From positions 1-64,000 of the forward strand of contig CAVONS010000001.1 in assembly GCA_963697345.1 (NCBI GenBank): a stretch of DNA of 64,000 nucleotides, given 5' to 3'. Both the position numbers and the translations under genes were made by a program. Below, one piece after another: positions 1 through 8,917 of this stretch. The stretch is from Prado023 sp963697345 (GTDB lineage Bacteria; Actinomycetota; Actinomycetes; S36-B12; CAIYMF01). Within the stretch, counting starts at the first letter, position 1. Each line of letters opens with the position of its first letter. The notes beneath the pieces were generated by a model, which saw only the letters and a program-made list of their open reading frames with translations, made no database searches and was not told the DNA's origin.

Positions 1-181
1 GGCGATATGACGCGCCCCTGGCACGGGATGACCCCTCGGTGGGCGGGGCCTTCTTCCTGCTGCAGGACCATCCTGGTGGCATGTGTAGCCGCCTCACTGG
101 GCATACCCCCGGCCGCATTGACCCCGCAGCTGAGGCGAACCTAACCTTTGCAGCCAACGGGTGCGGCCCGCGGTTCGCCCT

Positions 182-325
182 TGGGCAGTTGTGGAGGTCG
201 CACTTGATGAGGACCCCGACGGGGGTTCTGCTACTGAGGGCCCGCCGTGCGAGTCCACGCTCCCGGCGGGCCCTCAGTCTCCTCAGGGCTCGGAGGGCAA
301 CTTGTACATCAAGACCAAGAAGTAG
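182..325 (+). pseudogene. Possible 3' end of an unidentified gene
   Basis: One frame reads as plausible protein, beginning around WAVVEVALDEDPDG and ending NLYIKTKK before a TAG at 323-325. A strong hairpin follows about 14 bases later, as expected behind a real gene end. The frame closes upstream (stop at 131-133), so the rest of the gene would have to be in another frame or lost. I do not recognise the family and give no function. Confidence 0.25.
233..278. terminator. Perfect 15-bp inverted repeat (hairpin)
   Basis: ACTGAGGGCCCGCCG at 233-247 is exactly complementary to 264-278, with a 16-base loop. No T-run follows. It lies inside the possible 3' coding fragment, so it may be a terminator, a recombination scar or another structured element. 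Confidence 0.45.
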
Positions 326-338
326 GTCCTCAGGAAGG

Positions 339-378
339 AGCCCCCGCCGCACCCCCTCCCCCTCCCGCGGCGGGGGCT
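339..378. terminator. Hairpin terminator after the left-edge fragment
   Basis: AGCCCCCGCCGC at 339-350 pairs perfectly with 367-378 around a pyrimidine-rich loop. It sits just after the TAG at 323-325 and fits a G/C-rich intrinsic terminator lacking a U-tract, as is common in high-GC bacteria. Confidence 0.5.
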
Positions 379-467
379 TCCTGCTGTCCGCTCACCGTCG
401 ATTCATGCGTGTCTTTGAGTGGACTCGCAAGGGCACCTTCATATCCGCCTACGCTGCGACAGCGTCC

Positions 468-605
468 ATCGGGGGCGTAGCGACGCACGCCCGCTACGCG
501 GCGATGTCGCGCCTTCTCGACGGCAGATCCCTCGCGAACCGACTCGTCGGCATCCTCCACGGATGTCTCGCCCACGGCACCACCTACGACGAAGCTACCG
601 CCTAG
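468..605 (+). pseudogene. IS110-family transposase C-terminal remnant
   Basis: The last 45 or so codons of an open frame ending at 605 (around LANRLVGILHGCLAHGTTYD) resemble the extreme C-terminus of IS110-family transposases, whose final helix commonly reads L-A-N-R-x-x-G-I-L-H-x-C-L followed by an acidic YDE/YNE-x-TA tail. Upstream, the frame shows no DEDD catalytic motifs, so only a stub survives. Two more IS110-family genes lie about 9-11 kb to the right, so the neighbourhood has been hit repeatedly. Assignment rests on motif memory alone. Confidence 0.45.
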
Positions 606-1027
606 CATGTCCAACAGGACGCCGGAACCCGAGCCGCTTGACACGTTGGAACCGTGGGATGTCTATTCCGGCATCGGCGGCCCGCGTGGCTGTCGACAGC
701 CCGTGGCGCAGTCTCGATCACCCTCGGTGAGCGAAACCCGACGGGCTGCCCGGCCGCAACGTCGGTACCTGCCTGGTTGGGAGCGCGGTGATCGCATCGT
801 CCTGTGGTGGCGTAGCCCAGAGGACATTGGGTCGGTTCGAAGGCCCCTCAGAATCAACCATTATCGGGCGTCCGTCGGGAAGTCGTGTCCGCTTGGGCGG
901 GGTTTGCGGCCGGGGCTGATGGTGGGCACGAGTTCTGGGCTGGGTGCACATGGTGGTCAGGGCACGGGCCAGTAGTGGCCGACCTGGTGCCGTGCGACCT
1001 GCTCCCCCAAACTGATACGCAGGAAGG
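606..1027. other. No gene recognised
   Basis: Short open frames are present on both strands but none has a recognisable domain, a convincing ribosome site or consistent coding character. It separates the IS110 stub from the serine recombinase fragment and is probably mobile-element debris. Confidence 0.4.
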
Positions 1028-1408
1028 ATGGACTACCGCCTTGGCTATGCCCGCGTCTCGACCCACGCCCAAGACCCCCAACTGCAGTTGGATGCCCTGA
1101 CGGCGGCCCGTGCGGACCGCATCTCCGTCGACCACACCTCAGGGGTGGCAACCCGACGCCCAGAGCTCGACCGTCTGCTTGACAACGCCCGCCCCGGGGA
1201 CACCGTCGTGATCTGGCGGCCCGACCGACTCGGCCGGTCCATGAAGCACCTGCTCGACCTGATCGAGGACCTCGAGCAGCGCAACATCGCCCTGGTGTCG
1301 CTCAACGAGCAGATCGACAGCACCAGCCATCTGCTCGCCGCCCTGGCAGCGTTCGAACGTGACTTGAGGGCCGACAGGCCGGCGTCGGACCCTTCGCGCG
1401 CGGCCTGA
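1028..1408 (+). pseudogene. Truncated serine recombinase (resolvase/invertase) catalytic domain
   Basis: The 126 codons match the N-terminal catalytic domain of small serine recombinases. YARVST at the start supplies the nucleophilic serine, followed by QLDAL, the RPELDRLL segment, the arginine-rich active-site stretch WRPDRLGRS and the AAFERDL motif leading into helix E. In intact family members this continues with R-E-R-T and a helix-turn-helix domain, about 185-200 residues in all. Here the frame becomes RADRPASDP and stops. In another frame just downstream a degenerate version of the usual alanine/arginine-rich segment may persist to about 1480, so a frameshift followed by decay is likely. 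A purine-rich AGGAAGG abuts the ATG. It would be inactive because the DNA-binding domain is missing. Confidence 0.8.
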
Positions 1409-1633
1409 GCGCGGCGAGCACGCCCAGGCGCACCCGGCCCGTCGAAGCCTCTGCCCCCGGTGTCCCGGCCGGGTTCCCGGTGGGTCGAGCTGGCCGCCCA
1501 CAGCCGGTGGTGCTGCCCCGAGGATCCGCTGACTGGTCCGGGCGCCCACGGCGGGAGCGTCGGTCAGAGCCCCCACATGCGGGCTGGAGCCGGGCTCACC
1601 GCCGCGCCTCGCAGGTCAATGGGCCCTGGCGGC

Positions 1634-3838
1634 TCAGCGCTCGATCGACCAGCTGCGCACGTTGACGGCGCGCGCTCCGGCGACGACGTTCGAGCGGGGG
1701 TCTGACACCTCCACGAGGGCAGTCCCGGCCAGCTTCCACGGTGCGGCGCGGACAGGGCCAGTGCCGGTGCAGGTCCCCTGGGGACAGGTGTAGGCGCGGA
1801 GCAGGACCGTCAGCGGGCGCGGGAGGTTGATGACCGGGCCCGTGAAGCTGGCGACGGTGCCAACTGAGTTGGTCAGCTGCCTGGCCACCAGCCCTGAGGA
1901 GATGACGGGAGCCGATACCCGGTCCTGGCCCAGGTCGATGGCAGCGCGAGGGGCGAGCACCGTCCCCTGGATGTGGAACCTGGCCAGCCCATCGGTCGGT
2001 GTCACCTGGACCAAGGGGCACGCGCCCGCGCCGGGGTAGGCAGTTGTCGGGACGGCCACGCAGTTGGCGCCGTCGATCAGGGTCGTCTGCTTGCGGAATC
2101 CCTCGGGCAGGCCCCATCCCATCGCGATCTGGACAGTGTCCAGTGAGGCAGTCAGTTCCCCACGGTCCGTTGTCTCGACGGTGTACTCGATGCTCGCCCC
2201 GTCGAAGCCGTACGCGGTGACCTCGTCCTGAAGGGCGCTTGTGGCAAGCAGGTCGATCGTATCGATGCGGTACTTCTTGCGTTGCTTGTCAGGGTTGGTC
2301 CCCAGGCCTGGGGTGAACCCATCCGGGGCGGCGGGCGGTCCCACCGGCGGCGCACCGGCCCGCAGGGGCGTCACACGCACCTGGATGAAGGCCACTGGGT
2401 CCTTCGGAGAGGAGTTCGACTTCCGCGGCTCCCGGTGGCGCACGTAGACGTTGGCGTACGTCAGGACCGCACCGGCCGGGATGGTCGAAGCCGGGCTGGC
2501 TTCGGAGGGCAGGTACCCGGTGAACTTCAGGTACCCACGCTCCCCCTTGTCGGTCGGCTGGTTCGTTCCGTCCAGGGACGCCGTGGCCGGCTTGTTGTCC
2601 CACTCGACGACTCGGTTGCGCTGGCTGGCGTTGTTGCCGAAGCCGACGACCTTCGGGTCCGACGACAGACTCGCGGTTCCAGATTCCATCTTGAGCACCC
2701 CGGCAGGGTTCTCCTTGCTCTTGCTCGGAGCATTCGCCGGCCCCGCCGTCCCCGCGCCGCTCGAGGACGCGGACTCCACATCCTTGTCCCCGCCCATGAT
2801 CGCCACCGGCGGAGCGCCGCCCGCCGCGTCCCCGGGTCCGCAGAGCTCGACCTGCCCGGCAGAAACCGACAGCCGGCTGTCGCCGCCGAAGACGAACTGG
2901 ACCCCGTTGTTCGCCGCGGCGACCAGCGGGCTGGTGCAGCTGCCGGGGATCGCCACGGTGGACGGGCGCCCGGGCTTGGTCGTCCCGCCTCCCACGATCC
3001 GTACGCCGGGGGAGTTGATCCTCCACACATGGCTCCCCTTCGGGTGGCCGGGCTCGCCGTTGTGGAAGTCGAAGTAGTACGCCGCCCCGCCGGTGTCACC
3101 GGGGAACCAGAACGTGCTGTCGGTGCATGAGCTCATCAGGGAGTTCAACGCGGCAGCGTCGTCGTAGAAGCCTGCCTTGAACGTGATCGTCGACCCGTTG
3201 CCCGGACAGGTCGGCACCGTCCGACGGGTCATCCCCGAGGTCGGCTGGGTCACAATGGGGCTCGACACCGGCTGTGCGGAGCAGTCCTTCGAGGTGCCCG
3301 TGATCGAGCCGGTGCACCCGGCGACGGCCGCGACCGCGCCGTTCACCACGACCGCGCCGGGTGAGGCGGAGATCGTGGAGTTGCTGGACAGTCCTCCAGC
3401 GACGGCCAGGGTTGAGGTTCCGCGGTGGATGATGCCGACCTCGCCAGACTTGGCCCCCGTCGCGGTGGCCAGCACCGCTCGGCTGGGCGCCGCGGTGATC
3501 GCAGCGCTGTTGGCCCCGCTGCCCGGGTCGGGCTCGCACGTGACGGTCACGCTGTCGGCGCCTCCGGTGCCGGGGACCTTCACGGTCGGGCAGGGATCGG
3601 GCGAGGACCCGGCCCCGCTGTCCACGAAGGTGCTGTTGCGCAGCTGGTTGACCCCCGCCTGCAGCGCCCCGTCGACGGCGAAGTCGCTGGCCACCCGACT
3701 GTCCGCAACGCTGGTCGCGGTGATGCTGGCACCGGCGTAGCTCAGTGTGGCCGCCGATACGAACCCGATGAAGATCAGCAGGCCCATCACCAGGATCAGG
3801 GAGGCCCCTCGGTCGTCACGTGCTCGTGCCCGGTTCAT
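1634..3838 (-). CDS. Large minor-pilin-like / PilX-like type IV pilus protein
   Basis: This 734-residue protein begins with a short basic stretch (MNRARARDDRGAS) followed by one hydrophobic helix at about residues 12-36, the arrangement of PilX/PilV-type minor pilins. The remainder is a Ser/Thr/Gly/Pro-rich exported region with several cysteines and no catalytic motif I recognise. Its ATG overlaps the stop of the preceding prepilin gene by 4 bp (ATGA), so it is the last gene of the pilB-pilC-minor pilin operon. It is several times longer than normal minor pilins (150-250 residues), so a tip-located adhesin-type subunit is possible (inference). PilX-like membership rests on position and the N-terminus, not on clear sequence similarity. 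Confidence 0.75.
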   Translation of the reverse strand: MNRARARDDRGASLILVMGLLIFIGFVSAATLSYAGASITATSVADSRVASDFAVDGALQAGVNQLRNSTFVDSGAGSSPDPCPTVKVPGTGGADSVTVTCEPDPGSGANSAAITAAPSRAVLATATGAKSGEVGIIHRGTSTLAVAGGLSSNSTISASPGAVVVNGAVAAVAGCTGSITGTSKDCSAQPVSSPIVTQPTSGMTRRTVPTCPGNGSTITFKAGFYDDAAALNSLMSSCTDSTFWFPGDTGGAAYYFDFHNGEPGHPKGSHVWRINSPGVRIVGGGTTKPGRPSTVAIPGSCTSPLVAAANNGVQFVFGGDSRLSVSAGQVELCGPGDAAGGAPPVAIMGGDKDVESASSSGAGTAGPANAPSKSKENPAGVLKMESGTASLSSDPKVVGFGNNASQRNRVVEWDNKPATASLDGTNQPTDKGERGYLKFTGYLPSEASPASTIPAGAVLTYANVYVRHREPRKSNSSPKDPVAFIQVRVTPLRAGAPPVGPPAAPDGFTPGLGTNPDKQRKKYRIDTIDLLATSALQDEVTAYGFDGASIEYTVETTDRGELTASLDTVQIAMGWGLPEGFRKQTTLIDGANCVAVPTTAYPGAGACPLVQVTPTDGLARFHIQGTVLAPRAAIDLGQDRVSAPVISSGLVARQLTNSVGTVASFTGPVINLPRPLTVLLRAYTCPQGTCTGTGPVRAAPWKLAGTALVEVSDPRSNVVAGARAVNVRSWSIER

Positions 3839-4422
3839 GAGGTCCGCCGACCCGCGCTGATGGTGTGGGTGGAGCCGTCCTGTCCGGTTGTGGTCAGCGA
3901 CACCGACATGGCCGCGCTTGCGGCACAGCTCACGGCCGAGCCGCCGGCGCCCTGGCAGGTGACCGAGGGGGTGGTGGCCAGGCCAGTGGCCACACTGACC
4001 TGGTCCACCGCGACCGCAGAGGGGCTGGTGCAGGCCCGCCGGATCAGCTCGGCGCCGTCCAGGCCCAGAACGTAGCTGACGGTGGTGAGTCCTGTGGGGA
4101 CCCCGGGTCCCGCGTAGTCGGTGCCCTGGAACTCAACGACGAGTCTGCTGGCGGCCGGCCCGCAGGCGGGGGCGCTGGTGCCAGTGAACCCCGGTTGGTT
4201 GTTCGCGGCGAAGCTGTTGGCGCCGTGGGCGTCGGCCAGGAAGAACGCGGAGGTGAGCTGCAAGTCGCCCGAACGGTTGAGGCGGGTATTGGCCTCGGAG
4301 GTGGTCTGCATCGCCACGATGATGGCCGACGTGATCCCGGCGGCCACCAGCCCCAGGATGGAGATGGCGATCGTCAGTTCGATCAGTGTGAACCCGCTCC
4401 CGCCGCGCTCGTCGGAGGTCAT
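3835..4422 (-). CDS. Prepilin-type N-terminal methylation protein (PilW-like minor pilin)
   Basis: The 195-residue product opens MTSDERGGSGFTLIELTIAI, a classic class III (type IV pilin) signal: a basic/polar leader, glycine before the cleavage site, F-T-L-I-E-L with Glu at +5, then a hydrophobic helix. The prepilin peptidase would cut after the Gly and methylate the Phe. The globular part contains cysteine pairs typical of minor pilins. The ATG at 4422 was chosen because it places the leader correctly and overlaps the upstream gene's stop by 4 bp; in-frame codons further upstream only shadow the neighbouring gene. A role as an initiation or minor subunit is inferred from the operon. Confidence 0.85.
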   Translation of the reverse strand: MTSDERGGSGFTLIELTIAISILGLVAAGITSAIIVAMQTTSEANTRLNRSGDLQLTSAFFLADAHGANSFAANNQPGFTGTSAPACGPAASRLVVEFQGTDYAGPGVPTGLTTVSYVLGLDGAELIRRACTSPSAVAVDQVSVATGLATTPSVTCQGAGGSAVSCAASAAMSVSLTTTGQDGSTHTISAGRRTS

Positions 4423-4919
4423 GAGCACCCGCCCTGGCTGATCGCCGTGCACGGGTTGCGGTTCACGACCCAGATCTCCTCCGACGTGCCCTGCAGGCCC
4501 AGCCCGGCTGTGCTGACCCGCAGTCGGTAGCGCTGCAGTCCGGAGTCTGTCGAGCAGGCTGACCCGAATGCGACGGCGGCCGTGTTCCAGTGCTCCACGG
4601 CCAGGACCGATGCGGTGTACTCCACGCCGCCGGTGCGGCTCGTCCATGTGGGTGCGCTGCCCGACCATCCGGTGGGTGCCGGGGCGGTGGCGGTCGTCGA
4701 CGGCGAGGCGCAGGGTCGGTAGGGAGCAGTGGCGAGACGCTCAGCCCACGTCCGGGCCATGGACGAGCTCAGGACCGTGCCCTCATTCTGCGCCGATGCG
4801 CTGGCCGTCAGCATCACCGTGCCCATGAGGCTCACCGCGCTGACACCCATGATCATCACGGCGAGCAGCAGCTCGACCAGGGTCTCGCCCTGATCAGCGC
4901 GGCGCCCAGTAGCCGTCAT
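4419..4919 (-). CDS. Prepilin-type minor pilin (PilV-like)
   Basis: The protein has 166 residues and starts MTATGRRADQGETLVELLLA. The leader ends in Gly, followed by E-T-L-V-E-L and a long hydrophobic helix, which is a recognisable although slightly off-consensus class III pilin signal (Glu instead of Phe at +1). The rest is a soluble domain with four or more cysteines (CAST, CSTD, NPC, GGC). It overlaps both neighbours by 4 bp, consistent with translational coupling to pilC and to the next minor pilin. The function, minor pilin priming pilus assembly in the membrane, is inferred from family and context. The +1 Glu is unusual and could affect methylation. Confidence 0.82.
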   Translation of the reverse strand: MTATGRRADQGETLVELLLAVMIMGVSAVSLMGTVMLTASASAQNEGTVLSSSMARTWAERLATAPYRPCASPSTTATAPAPTGWSGSAPTWTSRTGGVEYTASVLAVEHWNTAAVAFGSACSTDSGLQRYRLRVSTAGLGLQGTSEEIWVVNRNPCTAISQGGCS

Positions 4920-6124
4920 GTCAGGTTCGTCGCCCTGAAGATGCCGTACATCGCCGAGACCAGCGCGATCGCGACGAACCCGACGATGCTGCCCATGATC
5001 AGGATGACGGCCGGCTCCACGAGGGTCGCCAGGCGCTTCACCTGGTAGTCGAGCTCCCGTGAGTAGAACTCCGCGGCAACCTCGAGCTGGCGGTCGAGGG
5101 TTCCGGTGTCCTCCCCGACCCGGATCATCTGGATGGCCATCCGGGGGAACCTGTGCGTCGCGGCGATGGGGCCGGACAACCCTGCCCCGTCGATCATCTG
5201 GGACCGTGCCCGCATCAGTGGGTACTCGAAGGCAAGGTTGTTCAGCGAGGCGGTGGCCACGTGCATGGCCTCCGGGAGGGGAACCCCGGCGGTCACCATC
5301 GACGACAGGATGCGGGTGAACCGCTCCGTGGCCGAGTTCACGATCGTCGAGCCGAGCACCGGCAGCCTCAGGACAGCTCGGTCGCGCAGGTGGCGACCCC
5401 GGCGCGTCCGGATCCCGATGACGTAGGCCAAGATGCAGGCCGCCGTCACCAGGGCGATCAGCCACCCCCACTGCTGGACGAAGTCACTCACGGACAGCAG
5501 GAGGCGGGTCGGCGCCGGCAGCTCGGCGTCAAGGCTGGCGAAGAACGTCTTGAACTTCGGGAGCACGAACCCGGTGAGCACGACGACAGTTCCCACGGCC
5601 ATCACGGCCACGATGGCTGGGTAGACCATGGCGCTCTTGAGTTTGCGGCGGGCGTCGAGGTCCCGCTCGAGGTAGACGGCCAGCTGGTCCAGGACGGTGT
5701 CGAGCTCTCCGGTCAGCTCGGCGGACCGCAGGATTCCCCGGTAGTAGGTTGGGAAGTCCTCGGGGTGCTTGTCGAACGCCTCGGTCAGGGTCGCGCCGGC
5801 GCGCAGGTCGGCGATGATCTCGTCGAGGACACGTCGGACGCCGCGGCTGTCGGATCCCTCGCTCAACTCCGTCATCGCGTCGAGGACCGGGATCCCTGCC
5901 CGGATGAACGCTCCCAGCTGCTGGGACAGGTGCATCAGGTCCTTCGGCTTGATCCGGGGTGGGGTCACCTCCACGGCAAGCAGGCTCTTCCTGGCTGTCA
6001 GTGACGTGACTGCGAGGTCCTGTTCCTTGAGCAGGAACCGGGCATCCGACATGGTCCGGGACCGCTGCTTGCCCGTGAGGGTGTCACCTGCGGGGGTGAT
6101 CGCGGTGTACTGGAAGGTGGGCAT
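4916..6124 (-). CDS. pilC: Type IV pilus inner-membrane platform protein PilC
   Basis: This 402-residue protein belongs to the GspF/PilC family, the polytopic platform that couples the assembly ATPase to pilin insertion. It starts MPTFQYTAITPAGDTLTGKQ, the usual PilC opening, and contains two tandem T2SSF helical domains (about 70-190 and 275-395). Membrane segments lie near residues 170-195 and 220-240 and at the C-terminus (about 370-395). LSQQLGAFIRAGIPVLDAM in the first domain and the RFTRILSSMVTAGVPLPEAM counterpart in the second show the internal duplication. The start lies 8 bp after pilB and the stop overlaps the PilV-like gene by 4 bp. Length matches the family (about 400). Confidence 0.95.
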   Translation of the reverse strand: MPTFQYTAITPAGDTLTGKQRSRTMSDARFLLKEQDLAVTSLTARKSLLAVEVTPPRIKPKDLMHLSQQLGAFIRAGIPVLDAMTELSEGSDSRGVRRVLDEIIADLRAGATLTEAFDKHPEDFPTYYRGILRSAELTGELDTVLDQLAVYLERDLDARRKLKSAMVYPAIVAVMAVGTVVVLTGFVLPKFKTFFASLDAELPAPTRLLLSVSDFVQQWGWLIALVTAACILAYVIGIRTRRGRHLRDRAVLRLPVLGSTIVNSATERFTRILSSMVTAGVPLPEAMHVATASLNNLAFEYPLMRARSQMIDGAGLSGPIAATHRFPRMAIQMIRVGEDTGTLDRQLEVAAEFYSRELDYQVKRLATLVEPAVILIMGSIVGFVAIALVSAMYGIFRATNLT

Positions 6125-6132
6125 GTCACGAC

Positions 6133-7914
6133 CTAGAGGGTGTAGATGCTTCGGATGATCTCGGCGATGGTGGTCTGGTCCTCCTCGACCAGACGGATCC
6201 CCTCTGCGCCCAGGGTGCGCATCCCCTGATCGATCGCGAGCTCCCGGATGTCGGCGTGGGTGGTTCCCGGTGCCACGAGCAGCTCCTTCATCTGGGACGA
6301 CAGGGTGAGAAGCTCGTAGACCCCGACCCGACCGGTGTAGCCGGTCTGGGCGCAGTAGTTGCAGCCCCTCCCATGCCAAAACGTGGCCTTCGGGTGGCCG
6401 CCGCCCCGCTCGTAGTACGACAGCTCCTCGGGTGAGGGGGTGTACTCGACGCGGCAGTCCTGGCAGATCTTGCGCACCAGGCGCTGGCCGACGATTCCCA
6501 GGAAGGACGCCGAGATCAGGAACGACTCGATCCCCATGTCGATGAACCGGTAGAGCGAGGAGACGGAGTCGGTGGCGTGCACCGAGGACAGCACGAAGTG
6601 GCCGGTGAGGGCGGCCTGGATCGCGATGCTGGCCGTCTCGACGTCGCGGATCTCGCCGACCAGGATCATGTCGGGGTCCTGGCGCAGGATCGATCGGAGT
6701 CCTGCGGCGAAGGTGACGCCCGCGGCCTCGTTGATCTGGATCTGGTTGATCGAGGGGAACACGTATTCGACCGGGTCCTCTATGGTGGTGATGTTGTTCT
6801 CTGGGCTGTTCACCTCGTTGAGCGAGGCATAGAGGGTGGTCGTCTTCCCGCTTCCCGTGGGCCCTGCGCACAGGACCATGCCGTAGGGCGAGCGGAGCAT
6901 CTCCCGGTAGGCGGCCAGGGTGTCACCGACCATCCCGAGGTCCTGCAGCCGGTAGAGCGCGCGGCTCTTGTCCAGGATGCGAAGCACAACCTTCTCGCCC
7001 CAGACCACACCGGTCGTCGAGACCCGGATGTCGATCGAGCGCTCGTCGACGGTCATGGCGATCTGCCCGTCCTGCGGCCGGCGGCGCTCTACGATGCTCA
7101 TCCCGGCCATGATCTTGACCCGGCTCGCCAGCGCGGAGGACATGCTGCCCGGCAGCGAGAGCACCTCGTGCAGGGCGCCGTCGATCCGGAAGCGAACCCG
7201 GACCTGGTCCCCCTGGGGCTCGATGTGGACGTCGGAGGCGCGGTCGCGCAAGGCCTGGGTCAGGATCATGTCGACGACCCTGACCACAGGGGCGTCACTG
7301 GCAGCGGCCTCGATGGCCATCGACGTCGCGGTCGCAGTCTGGCGCATGCCGTGAACAGCGGTGAATGCGTCCACCTGCGCCGTGACGTCGGCCAACGCGT
7401 GGTTGGTGGCGTCGATCGCCCACCGCACCTCGGCCTCGGTGGCCAGGGCCAGCCGGACGTTCGCTCGCAGTGCGGTCTGCAGCTCGGGTGCCACCTTCGG
7501 GCCTGGGTTGCAGATGGCCACCAGGATCGTTCCGTCGGGATCCCGAGAGACGGGGATGGCGCCCAGGCCGCGAGCGACGGACTCGCTGAGCAGGACAGCG
7601 ACGCCGGGGTCCGGAGTGGCCTCATGCAGGTTGGCCATGGGTAGTTCCAACTGCTCGGCGAGGGCGGCCACGACCTCACGCTCGTCGACAAGGCCCATCT
7701 CGGTGAGCAGCTCACCCATCCGCTTGCCCGATGCGCTCTGCTTGACCACGGCCTCGGCCAGCTGGCCGGCAGTGATCGCACCGCGGCGCAGCAGCACCTC
7801 ACCGATGGGTACGGCGCCGGCCCGAAGTGGGGTCTGGGCGGGGGCATCGGCGACCGCCGCGGCTCCCGATGACGGCAGGGTGTCCACGTGGTCAGCGTCC
7901 CGACGGAAACGCAT
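6133..7914 (-). CDS. pilB: Type IV pilus assembly ATPase PilB (GspE/PulE family)
   Basis: The 593-residue cytoplasmic hexameric ATPase powers pilus extension. An N-terminal MshEN/GspE_N domain covers about residues 35-170. The catalytic core follows with Walker A GPTGSGKTTT at 351-360, the acidic Asp-box region IEDPVEY near 379, Walker B ILVGEIRD at 417-424 and a His-box segment VLSSVHATD. Near residues 480-520 two C-x-x-C pairs (CQDC and CNYC) form the tetracysteine zinc site typical of PilB rather than of PilT. It is the first gene of the minus-strand pilus operon. The divergent gene to its left-hand neighbour is a pilT remnant, so a dedicated retraction motor is not obvious in this window. 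Confidence 0.96.
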   Translation of the reverse strand: MRFRRDADHVDTLPSSGAAAVADAPAQTPLRAGAVPIGEVLLRRGAITAGQLAEAVVKQSASGKRMGELLTEMGLVDEREVVAALAEQLELPMANLHEATPDPGVAVLLSESVARGLGAIPVSRDPDGTILVAICNPGPKVAPELQTALRANVRLALATEAEVRWAIDATNHALADVTAQVDAFTAVHGMRQTATATSMAIEAAASDAPVVRVVDMILTQALRDRASDVHIEPQGDQVRVRFRIDGALHEVLSLPGSMSSALASRVKIMAGMSIVERRRPQDGQIAMTVDERSIDIRVSTTGVVWGEKVVLRILDKSRALYRLQDLGMVGDTLAAYREMLRSPYGMVLCAGPTGSGKTTTLYASLNEVNSPENNITTIEDPVEYVFPSINQIQINEAAGVTFAAGLRSILRQDPDMILVGEIRDVETASIAIQAALTGHFVLSSVHATDSVSSLYRFIDMGIESFLISASFLGIVGQRLVRKICQDCRVEYTPSPEELSYYERGGGHPKATFWHGRGCNYCAQTGYTGRVGVYELLTLSSQMKELLVAPGTTHADIRELAIDQGMRTLGAEGIRLVEEDQTTIAEIIRSIYTL

Positions 7915-8075
7915 CAGAACTCCTTCTCACCGCGCGTCGGGCTCAAGCACGCGGGCGTGCCGTCCCACGAGCCGGGCGCCGCTAGGTGTGGCGGGATGCG
8001 GCGTTCCTGGCGTCGGGAACTGCGGGCCGGATCGCGCACCCATCCGGCGTTCCCGGCGCGCCTACACCGGCGGGC

Positions 8076-8531
8076 ATGGTCGAAGGCCCAGCGCGCATCG
8101 AATCCCAGATCGCGATGCTGTGGGAGGCCGGCGGTACGGATCTGCACCTCTCGGCCGGCGCCTGCCCCATGTTGCGAGTCAATGGCGAGCTGCAGGCCGC
8201 TGAGGGGACCTCGCCGTTGTCCCCGGCCGAGATGGAGGGGCTGGTGGACACCCTGGTCACCGATGGACAACTCGAAGCCTGCCAGCGCTTGGTGCCCCGG
8301 GTCGATGGTGGCCAGGTGGCTGCCTTCGAGGTCTTGATGGCGAGCTCGCCGGTGCGCAACCTGATCAAGGACGGCAGGACCAACCAGTTGCGGAACCAGT
8401 TCATGGTGGGCCATCGCGAGGGCATGGTGACTCTTGAGGAGTCGTTCAACAGCCTTATCCGGGACGGGGTCATCTCGCGTGATCAGGCTGTGGCCCGCTC
8501 GGCATTTCCCAATGACCTGCTCCGCGACTGA
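8076..8531 (+). CDS. PilT-like protein lacking the ATPase core (internal deletion)
   Basis: Residues 1-67 of this 151-residue product match the N-terminal PAS-like domain of PilT (GGTDLHLSAG, PMLRVNGELQ). Residues 69-151 match the C-terminal end of PilT (CQRLVPRVDGG, VAAFEVLMASSPVRNLIKDG, then the EGMVTLEESF/LIRDGVI region). Everything expected in between, about 190-200 residues with Walker A, Asp box, Walker B and His box, is absent, and the two ends join in frame around residue 68. It cannot be a retraction ATPase as it stands. It is transcribed opposite to pilB. The ATG at 8076 gives the best PilT-like start; an upstream ATG at 7986 would add 30 unrelated residues. It is either a recent in-frame deletion, an assembly artefact, or a reduced regulatory form. 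Confidence 0.75.
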   Translation: MVEGPARIESQIAMLWEAGGTDLHLSAGACPMLRVNGELQAAEGTSPLSPAEMEGLVDTLVTDGQLEACQRLVPRVDGGQVAAFEVLMASSPVRNLIKDGRTNQLRNQFMVGHREGMVTLEESFNSLIRDGVISRDQAVARSAFPNDLLRD

Positions 8532-8596
8532 ATGCCCCAGAACAGCCAACGGCCCAGCCAGGGGCGGGCCTGGCGGGGCCGTGGTGGTCATGAGGG

Positions 8597-8917
8597 CTAC
8601 GCGACCTTGCAGGTTGCGGAGACGACGCCCTTGTTGCTGACATTGATGCCGCTGGGTGCGGACTCGAGGTACTTGGCGGTCACGAGCGCGGTAATGCTTG
8701 TGGCGGGGTTGCCGGTCTTGGCCTGGTAGGCAGTCGCGGCCACCTGGACGGTCTTGAGGTTCGCCTTGCAGGCTGCCACTTCGGAGTCGGCGCGGAATGT
8801 TCCGACACCGAACACAACAATGCCGCCGAGCACGCCCAGGACGACGATCACGATGAGGAGCTCGATCAAGGAGAACCCACCCTCGTTGCTCCGTGCTGCC
8901 TGTAGTCGCGAGAACAT
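8597..8917 (-). CDS. pilA: Type IV major pilin
   Basis: The 106-residue prepilin starts MFSRLQAARSNEGGFSLIEL. It has a class III signal with cleavage after Gly-Gly and F-S-L-I-E-L (Glu at +5), then a hydrophobic helix. The small globular domain has a C-terminal disulfide pair (one Cys after the helix, one four residues from the end). The ATG at 8917 is preceded by GAAGGTGAT at good spacing; earlier in-frame codons would put 58 non-pilin residues before the leader. It is convergent with the pilT remnant and separate from the minor-pilin operon. The short length and simple fold fit a major subunit of an actinobacterial type IVa-like pilus. Confidence 0.9.
   Translation of the reverse strand: MFSRLQAARSNEGGFSLIELLIVIVVLGVLGGIVVFGVGTFRADSEVAACKANLKTVQVAATAYQAKTGNPATSITALVTAKYLESAPSGINVSNKGVVSATCKVA

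Noticed and set aside
4423..5471. N-terminal extensions of the two prepilin genes
   Set aside because: The extra upstream codons are antisense-like, Arg/Pro/His-rich and overlap the neighbouring pilus genes; the class III leader fixes the starts at 4422 and 4919.
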